Of a stretch of DNA of 33,540 bases, positions 1 through 7,845 are shown one piece after another (position 1 is the first letter of the stretch; each line of letters begins with the position of its first letter). Below the pieces are notes generated by a model, which was not told where the DNA came from, searched no databases, and saw nothing but the letters and a program-made list of their open reading frames with translations. Origin of the DNA: Acidobacteriota bacterium. Lineage in GTDB: Bacteria > Acidobacteriota > Terriglobia > Acidiferrales > 2-02-FULL-67-57. The DNA lies in NCBI GenBank assembly GCA_022571295.1, contig JACZYA010000016.1, forward strand, positions 1-33,540, read 5' to 3'. The translations under genes were made by a program, and so were the position numbers.

Positions 1-174
1 GAATCTCTCTGCGATGGGACAGTCCTGTTCCCAACAGGGAAACTCACCCTGGCAGATGTCGCAGGTATGGGTGTGGGTTGGCTTGTCTACTCCCGACATG
101 AGAGCGTGGCGACCCATGCCGTCATTGATGGGAAAAACTAGCGTGTTTGGCGATGCAGTTTCCCCAGGCAACAT
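1..174 (-). CDS. Possible partial Cys-rich small protein (cut by window edge)
   Basis: An open frame on the minus strand runs from an ATG at 174 off the left edge, giving 58 codons with no stop. The C-terminal half of the visible part contains CDIC followed by a further pair of cysteines (residues about 38, 41, 47 and 52) next to a HTHT run, which suggests a small zinc-binding module. In-frame ATGs at 117 and 99 are alternative starts, and none has a convincing ribosome binding site. I do not recognise the family. It would be divergent from the hydrolase at 365. The open frame is short enough to occur by chance, so this is a weak call. Confidence 0.35.
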   Translation of the reverse strand, partial: MLPGETASPNTLVFPINDGMGRHALMSGVDKPTHTHTCDICQGEFPCWEQDCPIAERF

Positions 175-364
175 GAGCCGCTACTGAGAGACTTATCCTA
201 CCGTTTGGCTATGGTGTCAACTAATCCTCTGCGCGTTGACTTGCCTGGGAGCCGGGCTGCGATGGGAGCCAGTCTGAACCAGTAATCGAGTCGCACTTGC
301 CTGACAAGAGCGAGAAGCGGATGATCAAAAACCGCGTAAACTAGGTCTTCAGAAGGACACGCAA

Positions 365-1390
365 ATGGGTGTCACTACACTGCTGCTGGGTTTGGTCGCT
401 CTGTTTCTGCTGCTGCTACTTGCGGGCATGGCCTACCAGGCGATCGGCAGCGCCCGAGACGCTCGGCGCTATCCACCGCCCGGGCGGATGGTGGACGTGG
501 GAGGCCATCGCTTACATCTCTACTGCACGGGCGAAGGCAATCCCACAGTGGTGCTGGATTCCGGGCTTCCCGGGACTTCACTCAGTTGGCGGTGGGTGCA
601 ACCGGAAGTCGCCAGCTTCACGCGCGTGTGCAGCTACGAACGAGCCGGACTGGGTTGGAGTGAGGCCGGTCCGAGGCCCCGCACCAGCCGTCAAATCGTC
701 GCAGAACTTCGCACCCTGCTAAACCACGCTGGCATCGAAGGACCGTATGTGCTGGTGGGGCATTCGTTCGGCGGGTTTACCGCCCGCCTCTTTGCCAGCC
801 AGTACCCGGAGGAAGTTGTCGGGATGGTGTTAGTCGATCCCATCCACCCACAGGAGTGGTTGCCGCTGGCCGAGGAAGCAAGAAGAAAACTGGTGGGTGG
901 AGCGAGGATGTCCCGCTACGGCGCTCTGCTCGCGCGGCTGGGCATCGCGCGGCTGGTCGCCTTTCTGGGCAGTGTGGGCGCGGCAAGATTGGCGCGCGGG
1001 GTTGTGCGGATAATGACGGTCGGGGTCATCCGGCGGCAGGAACAGATGGTCGCGCCGGGCGGCAAGCTCCCCGCCCAGTGGCGACCCGTCGTCAGGTCAT
1101 TCTGGCTGCAGCCCAAGGCCTACGAGGCCATGGCCGGCCAAATAGAATCCCTCCCGGAAAGCGCGGAGCAGGTGGCGGCGGCCGGTGGGTTCGGAGAGAT
1201 GCCGTTAGTCGTCATGTCGGCCGGCAACCCGGATGCAACCCGGATTCAGCGACAGGAAGAGGCGGCGCGGCTTTCTACCAAGGGCGAACACGTCATTGCG
1301 CCCCACAGTGGCCATTGGATTCAGCTCGACCAGCCCCAACTGGTGGCGGAGGCCATTCGCAAGGTGGTTGAGTCAGCTCGTCGCGGATAG
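365..1390 (+). CDS. Membrane-anchored alpha/beta hydrolase
   Basis: The 341-residue protein has a hydrophobic N-terminal segment (about residues 4-27) that should anchor it or act as an uncleaved signal. An alpha/beta-hydrolase fold follows. The nucleophile elbow GHSFGG places the catalytic serine at residue 134, and the SGHW motif places the histidine at about 317. The oxyanion side is seen in the LDSGLPG strand-loop near residue 64. The ATG start has a purine-rich AGAAGGA about 8 bases upstream. The substrate cannot be told from sequence: esterase, lipase-like or haloperoxidase-like enzymes all share these motifs. It stands alone, with no gene close enough on the same strand to form an operon. 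Confidence 0.85.
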   Translation: MGVTTLLLGLVALFLLLLLAGMAYQAIGSARDARRYPPPGRMVDVGGHRLHLYCTGEGNPTVVLDSGLPGTSLSWRWVQPEVASFTRVCSYERAGLGWSEAGPRPRTSRQIVAELRTLLNHAGIEGPYVLVGHSFGGFTARLFASQYPEEVVGMVLVDPIHPQEWLPLAEEARRKLVGGARMSRYGALLARLGIARLVAFLGSVGAARLARGVVRIMTVGVIRRQEQMVAPGGKLPAQWRPVVRSFWLQPKAYEAMAGQIESLPESAEQVAAAGGFGEMPLVVMSAGNPDATRIQRQEEAARLSTKGEHVIAPHSGHWIQLDQPQLVAEAIRKVVESARRG

Positions 1391-1618
1391 AGAGAGCTGT
1401 TTCCCCGCTTTGGGGGCAACCTCTACATTGTGCCCGTCGGCAATGACTAGCTAAATTCCACGCTAACACCCGCTTCCAATCCCTCCTCCGCCGCATGAAC
1501 TTCCCGGAGTAGGCTCGAGGCCCGCATCTCGTCGCGGCTCGCCAAAAGGCTAGATTCACCCCAGCGAGAATTTCTGGTGAAATGGAAACGAAATTACCTT
1601 AGGAATCCTGGGTCTCCA

Positions 1619-1636
1619 ACACCCCCCAGGGGGTGT
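1619..1636. repeat. Perfect GC-rich inverted repeat
   Basis: ACACCCCC and GGGGGTGT are exact reverse complements separated by CA, so at least 7 base pairs can form. No T-run follows on either strand, so it does not look like a normal intrinsic terminator. It lies about 230 bases after the hydrolase stop codon. Confidence 0.45.
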
Positions 1637-1981
1637 CACTCCAAGCAATCGTGTGTGCCCACAGCGTGCCTGAAACTATCATCCTTGACACCGCACCTCG
1701 CCCCCTAGAGGCATCGGTGTAGATGAGGCGGACAAGAGGCAGACAAATCTCGCAGGATTTCAATTGGTCGTGCCTCAGCACCCGGTAGAGAGAGTCGTAG
1801 AAAGGGGGCCAGTCCTTTCCCAGCGCGCCATCGAGCGAGAGCCGGTTTGGGTAGGGGTCGCCATTACGCTGCCACCGGGAGAGAAAATTTGGGAACAACT
1901 TGGGAACAATAAGCCCCGAATACCGTGCTATACGGTGATGTAAGACGCAGGAAGAAGCTAGACGAACCAACAAGATAGTGT

Positions 1982-2031
1982 TTGGAGCGACAACGGCAGG
2001 TCGTCAGTTCAATTCTGACCGCCGGCTCCAA
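1982..2031 (+). repeat. tRNA 3'-end-like fragment (T-arm plus CCA), no 5' half
   Basis: GTCAG, loop TTCAATT and CTGAC (2003-2019) form a standard 5+7+5 T-arm. They are followed by seven bases (CGCCGGC), one discriminator-like base and CCA (2020-2030), as at the 3' end of a tRNA. No matching 5' acceptor, D-arm or anticodon arm can be found upstream, so this is not an intact tRNA. TTGGAGC at 1982-1988 is an exact complement of GCTCCAA at 2025-2031 and would close the fragment into a larger stem. Such 3' tRNA pieces are typical of attachment sites left by integrating elements, but chance resemblance is possible. Confidence 0.45.
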
Positions 2032-2174
2032 CTTCTACCTGTTCCACAACAAGTTGTCCCACCGTCTCTCGGCACGCCGCCTCGCGGGTGGGCTACTACT
2101 CTGGGACTCGCTGCGGCGTTTCGACGAGATCTTCAGGGCTGGGCTGAAGCTGCTGGTGTACACTCGGAGGACTG

Positions 2175-3107
2175 ATGCGGGCACTGGCTATAGACTTGGG
2201 CGGAACGCACGCAAAGTGCGCCGTGGTGGAAGATCGGAAGGTTCAAGCAGCGCGACATCTTGATCTCGACAGCGCGCAGGGGCTCAACACAGCCCTTCCG
2301 CTCTTGGCCGGCACCTTGCGGGAGCTGCTGAGCGAATGCGGTCTCTCGGCCAAGGATTGTGCGGGCCTCTCTTTTGGCTCGTGCGGCATCGTCGATTCAT
2401 CCACCGGGCGCTTCCTCTCCACGAATCAGAAGTGGGACGACGCGCCCAGTCTGGACTTGCCGGAGTGGTGCCGGCAGGAATTCTCTCTCCCCTTAAGACT
2501 CGAAAACGATGCGCGCATGGCCCTGCTGGGCGAATGGTACGCGGGGGCGGCAAGAGGGTTCGAGGACGTGGCCATGCTCACCCTGGGCACGGGTATCGGC
2601 GGCGCGGCCATGATTGGGGGACGCCTCTTGCGCGGGAAACACTCTCAGGCGGGCAACCTCGGAGGGCATCAACCCGTGCTGTTTACCGGCAGAGCGTGTA
2701 CCTGCGGCGGCATTGGTTGTGCCGAGGCGGAGGCCGGCGGCTGGTCGCTTCCGCTGATCGCCCGGGAGTGGCCGGGGTTTGAACAGAGCGCGCTGGCGAA
2801 AGAGGCTCAGGTCAACTTCGAAGCGCTTTTCCGCTTGGCGGGACAAGGCGACCGCGTCTCGGGCGAGGTTCGCGACCGATGCCTGCACGTCTGGGCGGCA
2901 GCGGCCGTGGGCATGGTGCACGCGTTTGATCCGGAAGTAGTCGTTTTCGGCGGGGGCGTAATGAAAAGCGCCGATGTGATTCTGCCCTTCATTCAGGAGC
3001 ATGTGAGCAAGCATGCCTGGACTCCCTGGGGGAAAGTTCAGGTGCGTGCCGCGGAACTCGGCAACGACGCCGGATTGCTGGGTGCCATCCCTCTTCTGAG
3101 TGAGTAG
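2175..3107 (+). CDS. ROK-family sugar kinase
   Basis: The 310-residue protein matches ROK kinases, which phosphorylate glucose, N-acetyl sugars or related hexoses with ATP in the cytosol. It shows the N-terminal phosphate loop DLGGTHAK (residues 7-14), the catalytic aspartate in LENDAR (D112), the second ATP motif GTGIGG (138-143) and the zinc-type motif CTCGGIGCAE (175-184). The usual ExGH sugar-binding motif is NLGGH (161-165) here, so the Glu is replaced, which makes the substrate uncertain. No DNA-binding domain precedes the kinase, so it is not a ROK repressor. The ATG has a good GGAGG 6 bases upstream. The gene is isolated, with no sugar transporter or glycosidase beside it. Confidence 0.88.
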   Translation: MRALAIDLGGTHAKCAVVEDRKVQAARHLDLDSAQGLNTALPLLAGTLRELLSECGLSAKDCAGLSFGSCGIVDSSTGRFLSTNQKWDDAPSLDLPEWCRQEFSLPLRLENDARMALLGEWYAGAARGFEDVAMLTLGTGIGGAAMIGGRLLRGKHSQAGNLGGHQPVLFTGRACTCGGIGCAEAEAGGWSLPLIAREWPGFEQSALAKEAQVNFEALFRLAGQGDRVSGEVRDRCLHVWAAAAVGMVHAFDPEVVVFGGGVMKSADVILPFIQEHVSKHAWTPWGKVQVRAAELGNDAGLLGAIPLLSE

Positions 3108-3243
3108 CCTGGTGCCACGGCGCTCGACCTACGGCAAGTTTTCCTGCGTCGTCGAACGGACTACCTCAAACCACCGGCTCTGCACGATTTCTACTTGTAG
3201 GGATTCTTGTTTCTTGTCGCCGATGCGAGACCGTAATGGAAGT

Positions 3244-3288
3244 GTTGCCTCCGGCGGTGGGGTTCAATTCCCCTCCGCCGGAGGCAAC
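3244..3288. repeat. Long perfect hairpin with T-loop-like tip
   Basis: GTTGCCTCCGGCGG (3244-3257) pairs exactly with CCGCCGGAGGCAAC (3275-3288). Inside, after one T-T mismatch, GGGG pairs with CCCC around a seven-base loop TTCAATT. In total 18 base pairs form. The loop is the same heptamer as in the fragment at 2008-2014. No T-tract follows, so it is not a classical terminator, though it could stabilise or end the ROK kinase transcript, whose stop codon is at 3107. Confidence 0.6.
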
Positions 3289-3330
3289 TCCGAAGGTGAG
3301 TGTCTGTGCACTAGCCTCCCGTGCGCGCAG

Positions 3331-3732
3331 CTAGAACGGGATGCTTATGCCGATGCCGATGTGAATGCGTCCCCGGCGGTGGTGACCCCCACCGTGACCG
3401 CGCCCATGCCCGTAGCCATGCCCATAGCCGTGGCCGCGAGAATGGTCATAACCGTAGGCGTAACCCTGAGACTGGCGGTAGTGACGATGATGGTCGTGGC
3501 CGTAGTAACGAGCCCGGCGGTGGCGGCGATAATGGTCGGACCTGTAGTGGCGATCCCGGCGTTGGTAACGATGATCGTCTCGATCGTAGTCTCGGTCATC
3601 GTAGCGGTCGTACCGGACATCGGCGCGTGCGTCCCGGTCGCGGTTGCGGGTATTGTGGTCCGCCCGTAAGGGGGTGAAGCCCGTTCCTACGAAAACAGCG
3701 AGCAAGAGCAACAACTTGTAAAGCCGTCTCAT
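3331..3732 (-). CDS. Secreted basic His/Tyr/Arg-rich low-complexity protein
   Basis: The 133-residue product begins with a clear signal peptide: a basic start MRRLYK, a leucine-rich core, and probable cleavage near residue 24 (LRA-DH). The mature part is strongly biased. About residues 28-60 are rich in Arg, Asp and Tyr, about 60-90 add many His, and about 90-120 form GHGYGHGYGHGRGH-type repeats. It ends in IHIGIGISIPF with a terminal Phe. An excellent GGAGGAGG lies just upstream of the ATG, so translation is likely despite the odd composition. The function is unknown. Metal binding through histidines or interaction with anionic surface polymers are inferences only. It stands alone and is divergent from the FmdB gene. 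Confidence 0.7.
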   Translation of the reverse strand: MRRLYKLLLLLAVFVGTGFTPLRADHNTRNRDRDARADVRYDRYDDRDYDRDDHRYQRRDRHYRSDHYRRHRRARYYGHDHHRHYRQSQGYAYGYDHSRGHGYGHGYGHGRGHGGGHHRRGRIHIGIGISIPF

Positions 3733-3891
3733 AAGCCACCTCCTCCCTCTTCTAATCTGGATGCTGAATCAACGCCAAAGGTTTCCTCTCGAAAAATAGC
3801 TCCATCGGTTGGTGGAACCTGCCGGACATACTTGCAGCAAGCAGCCGGTTCCATCCCCATCGCCGGGGCCCTTAGCGAACGCGTGGGAGGC

Positions 3892-3920
3892 TTGCCCGGT
3901 CGCCGCTACGCGGATAGAAT
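3892..3920 (+). promoter_or_regulatory. Probable sigma70-type promoter for the FmdB gene
   Basis: TTGCCC (3892-3897) and TAGAAT (3915-3920) are separated by 17 bases. Transcription would begin near 3927, about 20 bases before the GTG start, leaving just enough leader for the GGAAGGAG ribosome binding site at 3932-3939. Confidence 0.5.
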
Positions 3921-3947
3921 GAATGCTCTGCTGGAAGGAGAGAAACT

Positions 3948-4175
3948 GTGCCGATTTTCGAATATGTCTGCAAGCAATGCCAGCATCACTTTGAGGCGAT
4001 TGTCCAGGGAGCGGCGCTGCCGGAGTGCCCCACCTGCGCAAGCAAGGAGCTGGAGAAACAGCTCTCGGTCTTCGCGGTAGGGGGTAAGGGTGTCGGCTTG
4101 GCTGCGCGCGAACCGGCCGGCGCTTGCGGAACCTGCGGCGACCCGCGCGGGCCCGGCTCCTGTTCTCTGAACTAA
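3948..4175 (+). CDS. FmdB-type zinc ribbon protein
   Basis: This 75-residue protein opens with MPIFEYVCKQC, the hallmark of the FmdB/CxxC_CXXC_SSSS family, followed by CPTC. The four cysteines at residues 8, 11, 27 and 30 make a zinc ribbon. A second pair (CGTC) sits near the C-terminus. The family was named for a putative regulator of formamidase genes, but its members are mostly of unknown role. The start is GTG at 3948, supported by GGAAGGAG about 8 bases upstream and by the family's conserved N-terminus. The gene is convergent with the minus-strand membrane protein at 4207-4404. Confidence 0.85.
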   Translation: MPIFEYVCKQCQHHFEAIVQGAALPECPTCASKELEKQLSVFAVGGKGVGLAAREPAGACGTCGDPRGPGSCSLN

Positions 4176-4206
4176 GCCCCACCTGCATACCGGCAAGGCA
4201 AACAGC

Positions 4207-4404
4207 CTAGCGCGAGAAGAGGTACATCACCCACCCCAAACCCACGCCAACTACCACGAAGAGCAGGAAAGTCCAGAGGAATTCTTTGGCGCGCTCCCGC
4301 CAGGTTCTGTGACTGATGACGGCGAACACCGCCGAGGTAAAAAAAGCAAACAGCGCCAGCGCTTGGAAATGGCTGAGGACCAAAGGTTGGGCGAGCAAGT
4401 GCAT
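4207..4404 (-). CDS. Small two-helix membrane protein, unknown
   Basis: The 65-residue product has two hydrophobic segments (about residues 12-32 and 42-62) joined by a short basic stretch containing HRTWRERAKE, so both termini probably face the same side of the membrane. It begins 3 bases after the stop of the preceding membrane gene, with AGAAGGA upstream, so it is very likely the last gene of the minus-strand operon that includes the M24 peptidase. I do not recognise a family. Tight linkage is the main evidence that it is real. Confidence 0.6.
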   Translation of the reverse strand: MHLLAQPLVLSHFQALALFAFFTSAVFAVISHRTWRERAKEFLWTFLLFVVVGVGLGWVMYLFSR

Positions 4405-4407
4405 GGG

Positions 4408-4857
4408 TTAATCCTTCTTCCCGACGGCGATGTCGTAAGCGTCGAGCACGGTGAGCAAATTCAGCAAGCCCGCGCACAGGAAAAATACTGTGCCGTAGTC
4501 GCCGCTGGCGCGCGCCAGGTAGTCGCGCCCGAACCCGGCCATCCAGCCCAGGAAGAAGAGCAAGCCAGCGCCCAGATCGCCGAGGAACGCCAGGACGTGC
4601 AGCAGCCCGACGAACATCCCTTGCCCCTCGCCAAAGGGCAGGACATACAGTTTGGCGCCCATCGCTATTCCCAGGCCCGCCATCGCTGCCACCGACACAA
4701 AGAATATGCCCGCCCGATCATATTTTCGTTGCACCAGATGCCCCAGGCCCGGCAGCAGCCAACCCAAGAAACCAACCACATACGGCCAGGCCGCCGGGCC
4801 GGTGCGCCCTGCTCGACGCTGCGCTTCCGCCGGTCTAGGCGTCGCAGTGTTAGTCAT
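4408..4857 (-). CDS. Multi-pass membrane protein (DUF6677-like)
   Basis: The 149-residue protein has four hydrophobic segments (about 26-42, 49-68, 76-105 and 120-140). It begins with a polar Thr/Ala/Arg-rich tail and then WLLPGLGHLVQRKYDRAGIF, which resembles the GxGHxY-type start of small TM2-like membrane proteins often annotated as DUF6677 in Acidobacteriota. That assignment is from memory and tentative. The ATG at 4857 overlaps the stop of the M24 peptidase (ATGA) and is preceded by GGAAGGGGAAAG, so this start is preferred over longer frames. The function is unknown. Confidence 0.68.
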   Translation of the reverse strand: MTNTATPRPAEAQRRAGRTGPAAWPYVVGFLGWLLPGLGHLVQRKYDRAGIFFVSVAAMAGLGIAMGAKLYVLPFGEGQGMFVGLLHVLAFLGDLGAGLLFFLGWMAGFGRDYLARASGDYGTVFFLCAGLLNLLTVLDAYDIAVGKKD

Positions 4858-6041
4858 GCTTTCCCCTTCCCCACACATACAATCTCGTTCTGCACCGCGC
4901 CGGTTGGGCCTGCGCTGCGCTCGTCCACGTAGACGTCCACCTCCAAGCGCACGCCGAATTCGGGCAGGTAGATCCCCGGCTCCACCGAGAAACACGTGCC
5001 CGTGATAATCTCGCGCTCGTCGTGCGTCTCCAGGTTGTCCATGTTGGCTCCGGTGGAGTGTACCTCTTCCCCAATGGAATGGCCGGTGCGATGCACAAAG
5101 CGGTCGCCGTATCCGTGCCGGCAAATCACCCCGCGAGCCGCGTCATCCACCTGGTAGCCGCGGATGGTTTCACCCCGGCTGACCGCTCGGCTTACAAACT
5201 CCACCGCCGCGTCGCGGGCCTCACGCACCACAGTGAAGATTTTCCGCTGGCTGGCCGGCGCCTCGTCCCCGACGTAGCCCACCCAGGTGATGTCATAGTA
5301 CACCGCCTCGGGCTGGTTCAGCTTGGCCCACACATCCAGCAGCACCCAATCGCCGACGCGAATCTGCTGGGAGCTGGCAGCCGGCGGCTCGTAGTGCGGG
5401 TTGCCGCTGTTCTCGTTGACCGCCACGATGGGGCCATCGTCGGTCACCAAGCCCTGAGCTGCGAACTGTTGCAGAATCCATTGCTGCAAGTCGTACTCGG
5501 TCAATTTCTTCCCGGCTTGGATTTGGTCTGTAATTTGCCTGAAGGCCGCCGCCATAATCCCGTCAACCAGCTTCCCGGCCGCCCGGTGGCTCTCCACCTG
5601 TGCACGCGACCAACGCGCTTCAAACTGTTGCACCAAGTCCGCCGAGGTAACCACTTCCGGGCCGAAGCTGCGCACCAATTCGATCGTCCCTCCGTCCACC
5701 AGCGACACATACGGGATGGCGTTTTGCGGCGAGTATTGCATGGCGACGCGCTTGGCCGAACCCAGGACGCTCGCTAGTTTTTCGCGCTGCTCGTTCCAGG
5801 CGACGTATTCGTGCTTTTGGCCCGGCAGCTTGTCCAGGCGGTTGGCCTCGATGCGGTGGACCAGCTTCTGGGGCGTGCCCTGCGCGGGAACAAAGTAGTA
5901 CCAGCGGCGGGTGACCATCTCCGCTTGCAGGCCCAGCACCCGGTAGGCAATCGGGTCGCGCCCATGAAAATCATAGAAGAGCCAGCCGTCCAGTCCTTGG
6001 CTTTGGAGCTCGGCCTGAATCTTGCTCAGATCGAAGCTCAC
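4854..6041 (-). CDS. M24-family metallopeptidase (Xaa-Pro peptidase-like)
   Basis: The 395-residue protein has an N-terminal creatinase-like domain (about 1-140) and a C-terminal pita-bread peptidase domain. All five metal ligands are visible: D236 (LLDVW), D250 (YYDITW), H321 (TGHSIGEEVH), E354 (SVEPGIY) and E367 (RLEVDV). It should hydrolyse X-Pro bonds in the cytosol using two divalent metal ions, as aminopeptidase P or prolidase does. Sequence alone does not separate these. The start is GTG at 6041, which overlaps the symporter stop as GTGA. Longer frames would run deep into the symporter gene. The pairing suggests uptake and cleavage of proline-containing nutrients. Confidence 0.88.
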   Translation of the reverse strand: MSFDLSKIQAELQSQGLDGWLFYDFHGRDPIAYRVLGLQAEMVTRRWYYFVPAQGTPQKLVHRIEANRLDKLPGQKHEYVAWNEQREKLASVLGSAKRVAMQYSPQNAIPYVSLVDGGTIELVRSFGPEVVTSADLVQQFEARWSRAQVESHRAAGKLVDGIMAAAFRQITDQIQAGKKLTEYDLQQWILQQFAAQGLVTDDGPIVAVNENSGNPHYEPPAASSQQIRVGDWVLLDVWAKLNQPEAVYYDITWVGYVGDEAPASQRKIFTVVREARDAAVEFVSRAVSRGETIRGYQVDDAARGVICRHGYGDRFVHRTGHSIGEEVHSTGANMDNLETHDEREIITGTCFSVEPGIYLPEFGVRLEVDVYVDERSAGPTGAVQNEIVCVGKGKA

Positions 6042-7471
6042 GACTCCACCGCCATCACGGCACGCCACTTCTCTTCCGGCGGCGGCGCCGTCGCCAGGCT
6101 CACCCCCACCAGCAACAAGGTCGAAAGCAGCAGCGCGGGGATCACCGCGTCCACCTCCTGCGTGAAGGCGATGAACGCCGAAGTGGATTCCATGCCCGCG
6201 ACCAAGTTCCACCCGATGCTAACCGCCGTCCCGCTCACAATCGAGGCCAGCGCTCCGTGTCGATTGGCTCGTTTCCAAAAGAAGGCCGCCAGCACCACCG
6301 GTGTCACGCCCGCGCCATAGACCGTGTAGGCATAGAGCATCATCTTGAGAACCGACTCGGTAAATACTGCCAGCGCAAGCGCCACTCCGCCCAGCACAAT
6401 CACAATGCCGCGCGACCACAACAGAATCCGCCGCTCGCTGGCCTGTGGATTAATAAAGCGGTGGTACACGTCGTGGATCAAGTTGCTGGCGGGTGAAAAC
6501 AAGAAGTTGTTGGCGGTGGAGAGGACCTGGCCGAATATCCCGCCCAACAGCAACGCCCCCAGTATGGCGGGTAGCCCCTGCCGCGCCGCCACCGGGATGA
6601 CGGTGCGCGGCTCAATGCCCTGGTAAATCGCGCTGCCAACCACGGCCAGCACAATGATGACGGTTTCAAGTATCAAGGTTCCGATCAGCCAGCCGGTAAC
6701 GGAAATCTTCGCGTCCCGCTCACTGCGGGCGGAGAAGAACTTCTGGTACATGGTCTGATTGCCCAGCAGCAAAAGCAACGTCGGCAGAAAATAATTCAAC
6801 GTCTGGTACCACTTGAAGGGTCCGAAGACGGTAAAGTGACTATCCGGCAGCGCTGCTCGCACGCCGCTCCACCCTCCAGCGGCGCTAATCAAAAACGGCA
6901 CCGCAATAACCGTTGTGAGGGTGGCCAGCACACCGATGATCACATCGAGATACGCCACAGACTTCATTCCCGCCAGCGCAGTAAACAAAATGACGAAACC
7001 GGCAATGATGTACCGGCCTGTCATAGGGTCAATCGTCTCCGGGAAAATCAAACTGAGTATGTCCCCGCCCCCGATAAACTGGTAACTGGTAATGCCCACA
7101 TAGGAGATGACAATCGCGAGGGTTCCGAACAGCCGCGCAAAGCGATCGTAGCGGGCTTCCAGCAGGTCCGGGACAGTGTACTGGGCGAACCGGCGCGCGC
7201 GGGCCGCGATCAGGTAGATAACCAGCAGCCCCACCCAGCCTCCGGCGGGCTGCCAGAGAGCGGCAAAACCATTCTTGAAAGCGTTTTCTGCGCCGCCGAA
7301 AAGACTTCCCGACCCGATCCAGCTCGAAAGCAAGGTGAATACCAGAATCGGCCAGGCCAGCTTCCGCCCGGCCAGCACAAAGTCTGCCTTGCTTTTAACC
7401 CGCAGACTGCGCTCAATGCTGACCGCCAGCAAGATGGCCATCATGCCGATCAGCACAACTGCGTACAACAT
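6038..7471 (-). CDS. Sodium:solute symporter (SSS family)
   Basis: The 477-residue protein has about 13 hydrophobic segments across its length and the SSS-family N-terminal pattern: an S-x-x-DFxLAGRK-type cytoplasmic loop (about residues 27-37), then SSWIGSGSLFGGAENAFKNG. It should use the sodium gradient to import a small solute. Family members carry proline, pantothenate, sugars, or organic or amino acids. The overlap with an Xaa-Pro type peptidase makes proline or a peptide-derived solute a reasonable guess, no more. The ATG has AGGAG about 7 bases upstream. The last bases overlap the GTG of the peptidase. Confidence 0.88.
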   Translation of the reverse strand: MLYAVVLIGMMAILLAVSIERSLRVKSKADFVLAGRKLAWPILVFTLLSSWIGSGSLFGGAENAFKNGFAALWQPAGGWVGLLVIYLIAARARRFAQYTVPDLLEARYDRFARLFGTLAIVISYVGITSYQFIGGGDILSLIFPETIDPMTGRYIIAGFVILFTALAGMKSVAYLDVIIGVLATLTTVIAVPFLISAAGGWSGVRAALPDSHFTVFGPFKWYQTLNYFLPTLLLLLGNQTMYQKFFSARSERDAKISVTGWLIGTLILETVIIVLAVVGSAIYQGIEPRTVIPVAARQGLPAILGALLLGGIFGQVLSTANNFLFSPASNLIHDVYHRFINPQASERRILLWSRGIVIVLGGVALALAVFTESVLKMMLYAYTVYGAGVTPVVLAAFFWKRANRHGALASIVSGTAVSIGWNLVAGMESTSAFIAFTQEVDAVIPALLLSTLLLVGVSLATAPPPEEKWRAVMAVES

Positions 7472-7519
7472 TCGCGCTCCTGTTCTGTGCGGGTTTCGCC
7501 CCCCTGGGCGGGAAAAAAA

Positions 7520-7845
7520 TTACTCCGACTCGCCTGCGCTGGAGCCGGAGTGGGCAGGTCCGAGCTGGAGGCGTTCCAACACCATGGCCGCGGTCAGCCC
7601 CGCTACCTCCACCACCTTGAGCGAAGCCAACTGGCCGGCGGTTATCTTAACCAAAGCCCGTGGCACATGCAAACACTCGGCCAGCAGCGCCACCACGGCT
7701 TGGTTCGCCCGGCCATCAATGGGTGGCGCAAGTACCCGCAAGCGCAACCTGCCATCGTGGACGCCGACAATTCCTTCCCGCCGGGCGCGCGCCTGCACTT
7801 TGACTCGGAAACGCACGCCGCGGGCCCGCTCTTCCAGCACCAGGC

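Larger units (their letters stand above)
1391..2174. other. Gene-poor stretch with hairpins and a tRNA-like fragment
   Basis: No convincing protein gene lies in these 784 bases. The longest frame (minus, about 1599-1973) starts at TTG, has no ribosome binding site and resembles no family I know. The stretch holds a perfect hairpin at 1619-1636 and a T-arm-like fragment at 1982-2031. It may be a degraded integration site or a scar of a lost element, but no integrase remnant is recognisable. Confidence 0.6.

Noticed and set aside
1599-1973. 124-codon minus-strand frame in the gene-poor stretch
   Set aside because: It has a TTG start, no ribosome binding site and no recognisable domain. I looked for an integrase remnant and found none.
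1982-2031. Intact tRNA gene
   Set aside because: The T-arm and CCA are convincing, but no D-arm, anticodon arm or matching 5' acceptor exists upstream.
3335-3470. CRISPR-like or tandem repeat array
   Set aside because: The repeated bases are codons for the Gly-His-Tyr repeats of the secreted protein. There are no regular spacers.
3100-3669. 189-codon plus-strand frame rich in Val/Ala/Met opposite the secreted protein
   Set aside because: It is the reverse reading of the Arg/His repeats. The minus-strand gene has a signal peptide and a strong ribosome binding site, whereas this frame has neither.
7496-7520. Terminator between the DUF167 gene and the symporter gene
   Set aside because: A short GC hairpin (CGCCC...GGGCG) and an A/T run are present, but the T-run lies before the hairpin on the transcribed strand.
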